A stretch of DNA of 12,415 bases from an uncultured Lachnospiraceae bacterium (lineage in GTDB: Bacteria > Bacillota > Clostridia > Lachnospirales > Lachnospiraceae). The stretch is from contig CAJUHG010000078.1 of the NCBI GenBank assembly GCA_910586005.1, positions 1 to 12,415 of the forward strand, given 5' to 3'. The notes below the pieces were generated by a model, which was given only the letters and a program-made list of their open reading frames with translations, ran no database searches and had not been told where the DNA came from. The stretch's first letter is position 1. The number at the start of each line of letters is the position of its first letter. Shown here one piece after another: positions 10,623 to 12,415 of this stretch. Position numbers and translations under genes: made by a program.

Positions 10623-10895
10623 ATGGCAAAGGGATTAAAGTTAAATAGAGAACAATATAAAAGTGTGAAACGCATGGACCATAAACAAATGGAAGATTTC
10701 ATTGTTAATATGTATAAAGAAGGATATGAAGATGGTAAAAAAGCAGTTGGACCAAGAATAAAGCCTTCTGACATTGCAACTACTTTAGTTGACATTAAAG
10801 GCATAGGAACTAAAAAAATAACTGAAATTATGACAGTGATAAATAAATTATATGAAAATAGGAATATATCACAGCAACAAGAGGAAGAAAAATGA
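10623..10895 (+). CDS. small phage protein with helix-hairpin-helix motif
   Basis: The 90-residue protein starts MAKGLKLNREQYKSVKRMDH, with AAGGAG eight bases upstream. Residues about 55-72 (VDIKGIGTKKITEIMTVI) match a helix-hairpin-helix (GIG flanked by helices), which binds DNA backbone without sequence preference. The C-terminus is a Gln/Glu-rich tail (SQQQEEEK). It could be a DNA-binding accessory of replication or recombination. Its stop overlaps the start of the next gene by 4 bp (ATGA), so the pair is coupled. Confidence 0.75.
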   Translation: MAKGLKLNREQYKSVKRMDHKQMEDFIVNMYKEGYEDGKKAVGPRIKPSDIATTLVDIKGIGTKKITEIMTVINKLYENRNISQQQEEEK

Positions 10896-11170
10896 AGGCG
10901 ATTCTAACTTACATAACTATGATAAAAGATAGACCTGTAGAGCAAACAAGGCTTTTTGATACTGATACAGCGAGAAAAATATGTGATGTAAAAAATTCAT
11001 TCGGCAATACAGTACAAGATATTTATATAACTGAAAAAGGTACAATTTTTTTACATAATATTAATAAAGATACATTAGAAATTCCGAACCAGAAGGAGAT
11101 GAAAGAATGGGTTGGGGAAAATGAACCAGATAAGTATATAGAAGTTTTCGGAGAGGTGGAAGAAGGATAA
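10892..11170 (+). CDS. phage protein of unknown function
   Basis: The 92-residue protein starts MKAILTYITMIKDRPVEQTR. The middle alternates beta-like stretches (VQDIYITEKGTIFLHNI) and the end is acidic (EWVGENEPDKYIEVFGEVEE). There is no recognised domain, signal peptide or membrane segment. It is coupled to the helix-hairpin-helix gene by an ATGA overlap, and its stop abuts the ATG of the ArpU-like gene, so the three form one translational run. Confidence 0.72.
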   Translation: MKAILTYITMIKDRPVEQTRLFDTDTARKICDVKNSFGNTVQDIYITEKGTIFLHNINKDTLEIPNQKEMKEWVGENEPDKYIEVFGEVEEG

Positions 11171-11743
11171 ATGGCGGTATCGAAAGAAGTAAAAGAGGCG
11201 ATTGTTATAACCATTGATGAAGTATTTAATAAAATGAATCGTATTTCATGGTTGGAGCGTCAAAAAGCAATGAAGGATGAGGCTTTTAAAAATACAGAAA
11301 AGATCCTTTACTGTTTTAATATTTTGAAAGAACATGTTGAAGATGAAAAGGCATATTTAGAAATGATTGAGAAAAAGAAAAGCGGCAGCGTAGTAAGATA
11401 TTCAAAAAATAAATTAGAGAAACTAGACGAAGATCAATTGCTAGAAGACCGCTTTACCTCTTACCAGCGCAGTAAAAATGATGTGGAACGTATAGAAAAG
11501 GCACTAAATAAGATAAAAAATAAAAAAGGATATGAAGTAATTGAGATGCGGTATTTGCAACGTAAAAAGAAAATTGAAAACGGAAAGCAAACAGAAGATA
11601 TTTATACGTTTGAGGAAATCGCAGATACTCTAAGCGGGCAGCAGGGCTATAGTGAGAACTTGAACGAGAAGACTGTAAGAAACTATAAAAATGCACTTGT
11701 ACATGATATGGCAATTTTTTTATTCGGTTCCGATGCAGTATAG
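11171..11743 (+). CDS. ArpU/RinA-like phage late transcription regulator
   Basis: The 190-residue, mostly helical and highly charged protein has a C-terminal sigma-70 region-4-like helix-turn-helix (about 140-185: YTFEEIADTLS, then LNEKTVRNYKNALVHDMAIF) preceded by IEMRYLQRKKKI, the arrangement of ArpU-family regulators that switch on phage late genes. The N-terminal half is a long coiled-coil-like region. It begins right at the end of the previous gene (TAA-ATG) and is the last gene before the promoter and terminator at 11808-11905. It is therefore the natural candidate to control that late-type promoter or read-through of the terminator. Confidence 0.82.
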   Translation: MAVSKEVKEAIVITIDEVFNKMNRISWLERQKAMKDEAFKNTEKILYCFNILKEHVEDEKAYLEMIEKKKSGSVVRYSKNKLEKLDEDQLLEDRFTSYQRSKNDVERIEKALNKIKNKKGYEVIEMRYLQRKKKIENGKQTEDIYTFEEIADTLSGQQGYSENLNEKTVRNYKNALVHDMAIFLFGSDAV

Positions 11744-11807
11744 ATTAAGATATGTGGATAGTATATAGGTGCAGCAAAAGGCTTGACAACACGCCCGTTT
11801 TGTGTCC

Positions 11808-11836
11808 TGTACAAGTCTGTTTGAACGTGTTATAAT
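11808..11836 (+). promoter_or_regulatory. late-type promoter
   Basis: TGTACA (11808-11813), a 17-bp spacer and a perfect TATAAT (11831-11836). A TTGACA upstream at 11783-11788 has no matching -10 but may be part of an activator site (CTTGACA and TGTACAAG are near inverted). It reads toward the terminator and the HNH gene. Confidence 0.7.
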
Positions 11837-11840
11837 AATT

Positions 11841-11856
11841 ACAATTTCAAAATTGT
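11841..11856. promoter_or_regulatory. palindrome at the late transcript start
   Basis: ACAATTT (11841-11847) and AAATTGT (11850-11856) form a perfect 7-bp dyad with a 2-bp centre at the expected start point of the 11808-11836 promoter. It is a possible operator or 5'-end hairpin. Confidence 0.5.
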
Positions 11857-11868
11857 GCAAAGAAAAGT

Positions 11869-11905
11869 GTGGTTAGTTCCATTGAGAATGAGCCACGTTT
11901 TTTTT
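11869..11905 (+). terminator. leader terminator upstream of the HNH gene
   Basis: GTGGTTAGTTC (11869-11879) pairs with GAATGAGCCAC (11886-11896) over 11 positions with one A-G mismatch and two G-T pairs. The loop is CATTGA, and GTTTTTTTT follows. It lies between the promoter and the HNH ribosome binding site, so unassisted transcripts would stop after about 60 nt. Confidence 0.75.
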
Positions 11906-11922
11906 ATATCTGGAGGCTGTAC

Positions 11923-12384
11923 ATGGCATTGATGAAGTATTGTAATAGAACAGGCTGTAATCGGTTAGTACCACAGGGGGTTGAGTATTGTGCAGCGCAC
12001 ATGGTGAATCAGGTAGTAGAGAAGCAACAGCGGCATAAAGAATATGATGCACATTGTCGCGACAAGAAAGTAAAAGAATTTTATAATAGTGCGGCATGGA
12101 GAGCAGTAAGAACTAAAGTATTAGTAAGAGATCATCATATAGATATTTATTTATATATCACAGAAGGTCGGATTGTACCAGCAGATACTGTGCACCACAT
12201 TGTAGAGTTGAGAGAAGATTACTCTAAGCGATGTGAGATGGATAACCTTATCAGCATAGCGGAAGCAACTCATAGTTACATAAGTAAAGCATATAAGAAT
12301 CCTAAAAAGAAGGCAGCTATGCAGCAGACACTAAAAGATTGCATGGAGAAGTATAGAAAAAAATGGAACGGGGAGGGGGTGTAA
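11923..12384 (+). CDS. HNH endonuclease (phage packaging-associated)
   Basis: The protein is 153 residues from ATG 11923, eight bases after GGAGG; an upstream in-frame GTG (11869) lies in the terminator stem and is rejected. The N-terminal zinc-knuckle-like set C7, C12, C23 and H26 (MKYCNRTGCNRLVPQGVEYC) is followed by a helical linker and then the HNH core: WRAVRTKVLVRDHH, VHHIVEL with H91/H92, N108 in MDNLISI and H117. The usual CxxC around the HNH is absent. Phage HNH proteins of this size nick DNA at cos sites with the terminase large subunit and usually stand just before the terminase genes, which should follow to the right of the window. Confidence 0.9.
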   Translation: MALMKYCNRTGCNRLVPQGVEYCAAHMVNQVVEKQQRHKEYDAHCRDKKVKEFYNSAAWRAVRTKVLVRDHHIDIYLYITEGRIVPADTVHHIVELREDYSKRCEMDNLISIAEATHSYISKAYKNPKKKAAMQQTLKDCMEKYRKKWNGEGV

Positions 12385-12415
12385 AAAAGTTTTAAGCTGC
12401 TCTTCCTAAGACGGC

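Noticed and set aside
10309..10804. Leftward frames at 10309-10512 and 10586-10804
   Set aside because: Antisense to the rightward middle genes, without ribosome binding sites.
11783..11811. Promoter using TTGACA at 11783
   Set aside because: The sequence 17 bp downstream is CCTGTA, not a -10; the TGTACA/TATAAT pair fits better.
11454..12097. Leftward frames at 11454-11714 and 11873-12097
   Set aside because: Shadows of the ArpU-like and HNH genes.

Overview
This AT-rich window looks like the left end and early region of a temperate phage or prophage-derived element in a Gram-positive, Clostridia-like host (Bacillota, plausibly Lachnospiraceae). The grounds are the strong AGGAGG-type ribosome binding sites, near-consensus sigma-A promoters, and the families present: phage integrase, CI-like repressor, Rha and ORF6N regulators, a replisome-organizer-like protein, phage Dam methylase, an ArpU-like late regulator and an HNH endonuclease. 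The host call is inference; no host marker gene except a tRNA is present.

Layout. 1-91: the 3' part of a tRNA-Gly(GCC) and its terminator, beside a leftward tyrosine integrase (74-1132), the usual arrangement of integration into a tRNA 3' end. 1174-1299: divergent promoters that appear to share one palindromic -35 hexamer, one for the integrase and one for a short rightward RNA ending in a terminator. 1353-3433: leftward cargo, namely a HicB antitoxin with only a remnant of HicA, a DEDDh exonuclease-BRCT protein and a Cys-rich partner. 3462-3667: a small rightward ORF whose transcript ends could pair with each other. 3650-4252: the lysogeny switch, with a leftward CI-like repressor, three operators and two near-perfect divergent promoters.

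4278-6762: a rightward early block of small regulators (zinc ribbon, ORF6N remnant, HTH protein, Rha, ribbon-helix-helix), several of them broken, interrupted by a leftward gene with its own promoter. 6737-7062: a second divergent control region, with a leftward ribbon-helix-helix repressor and symmetric operators around a strong rightward promoter. 7078-9787: replication and DNA-metabolism genes (replisome organizer, PAPS-reductase-family protein, small Cys protein, Dam methylase), the last three joined by short overlaps. 9814-9938: two identical 36-bp repeats and a degenerate third, with a further copy about 4.2 kb upstream at 5563. 10007-11743: small middle genes ending in an ArpU-like regulator. 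11808-11905: a late-type promoter, a palindrome and an intrinsic terminator in the leader of an HNH endonuclease gene (11923-12384), which would normally precede the packaging genes.

The most interesting signal is the 36-bp repeat family. It has the length and the 5' sequence (GTTGTAG..CCC) of type II CRISPR repeats, yet lies in phage regulatory gaps with no normal spacers and no cas gene. It may be a phage-borne CRISPR-repeat mimic (RNA anti-CRISPR type) or a replication/regulatory iteron. Several genes look decayed or frameshifted (hicA, zinc ribbon, ORF6N, 10285-10416, 10427-10611), so the element may be partly degraded, although its integrase, switch and replication genes read intact.
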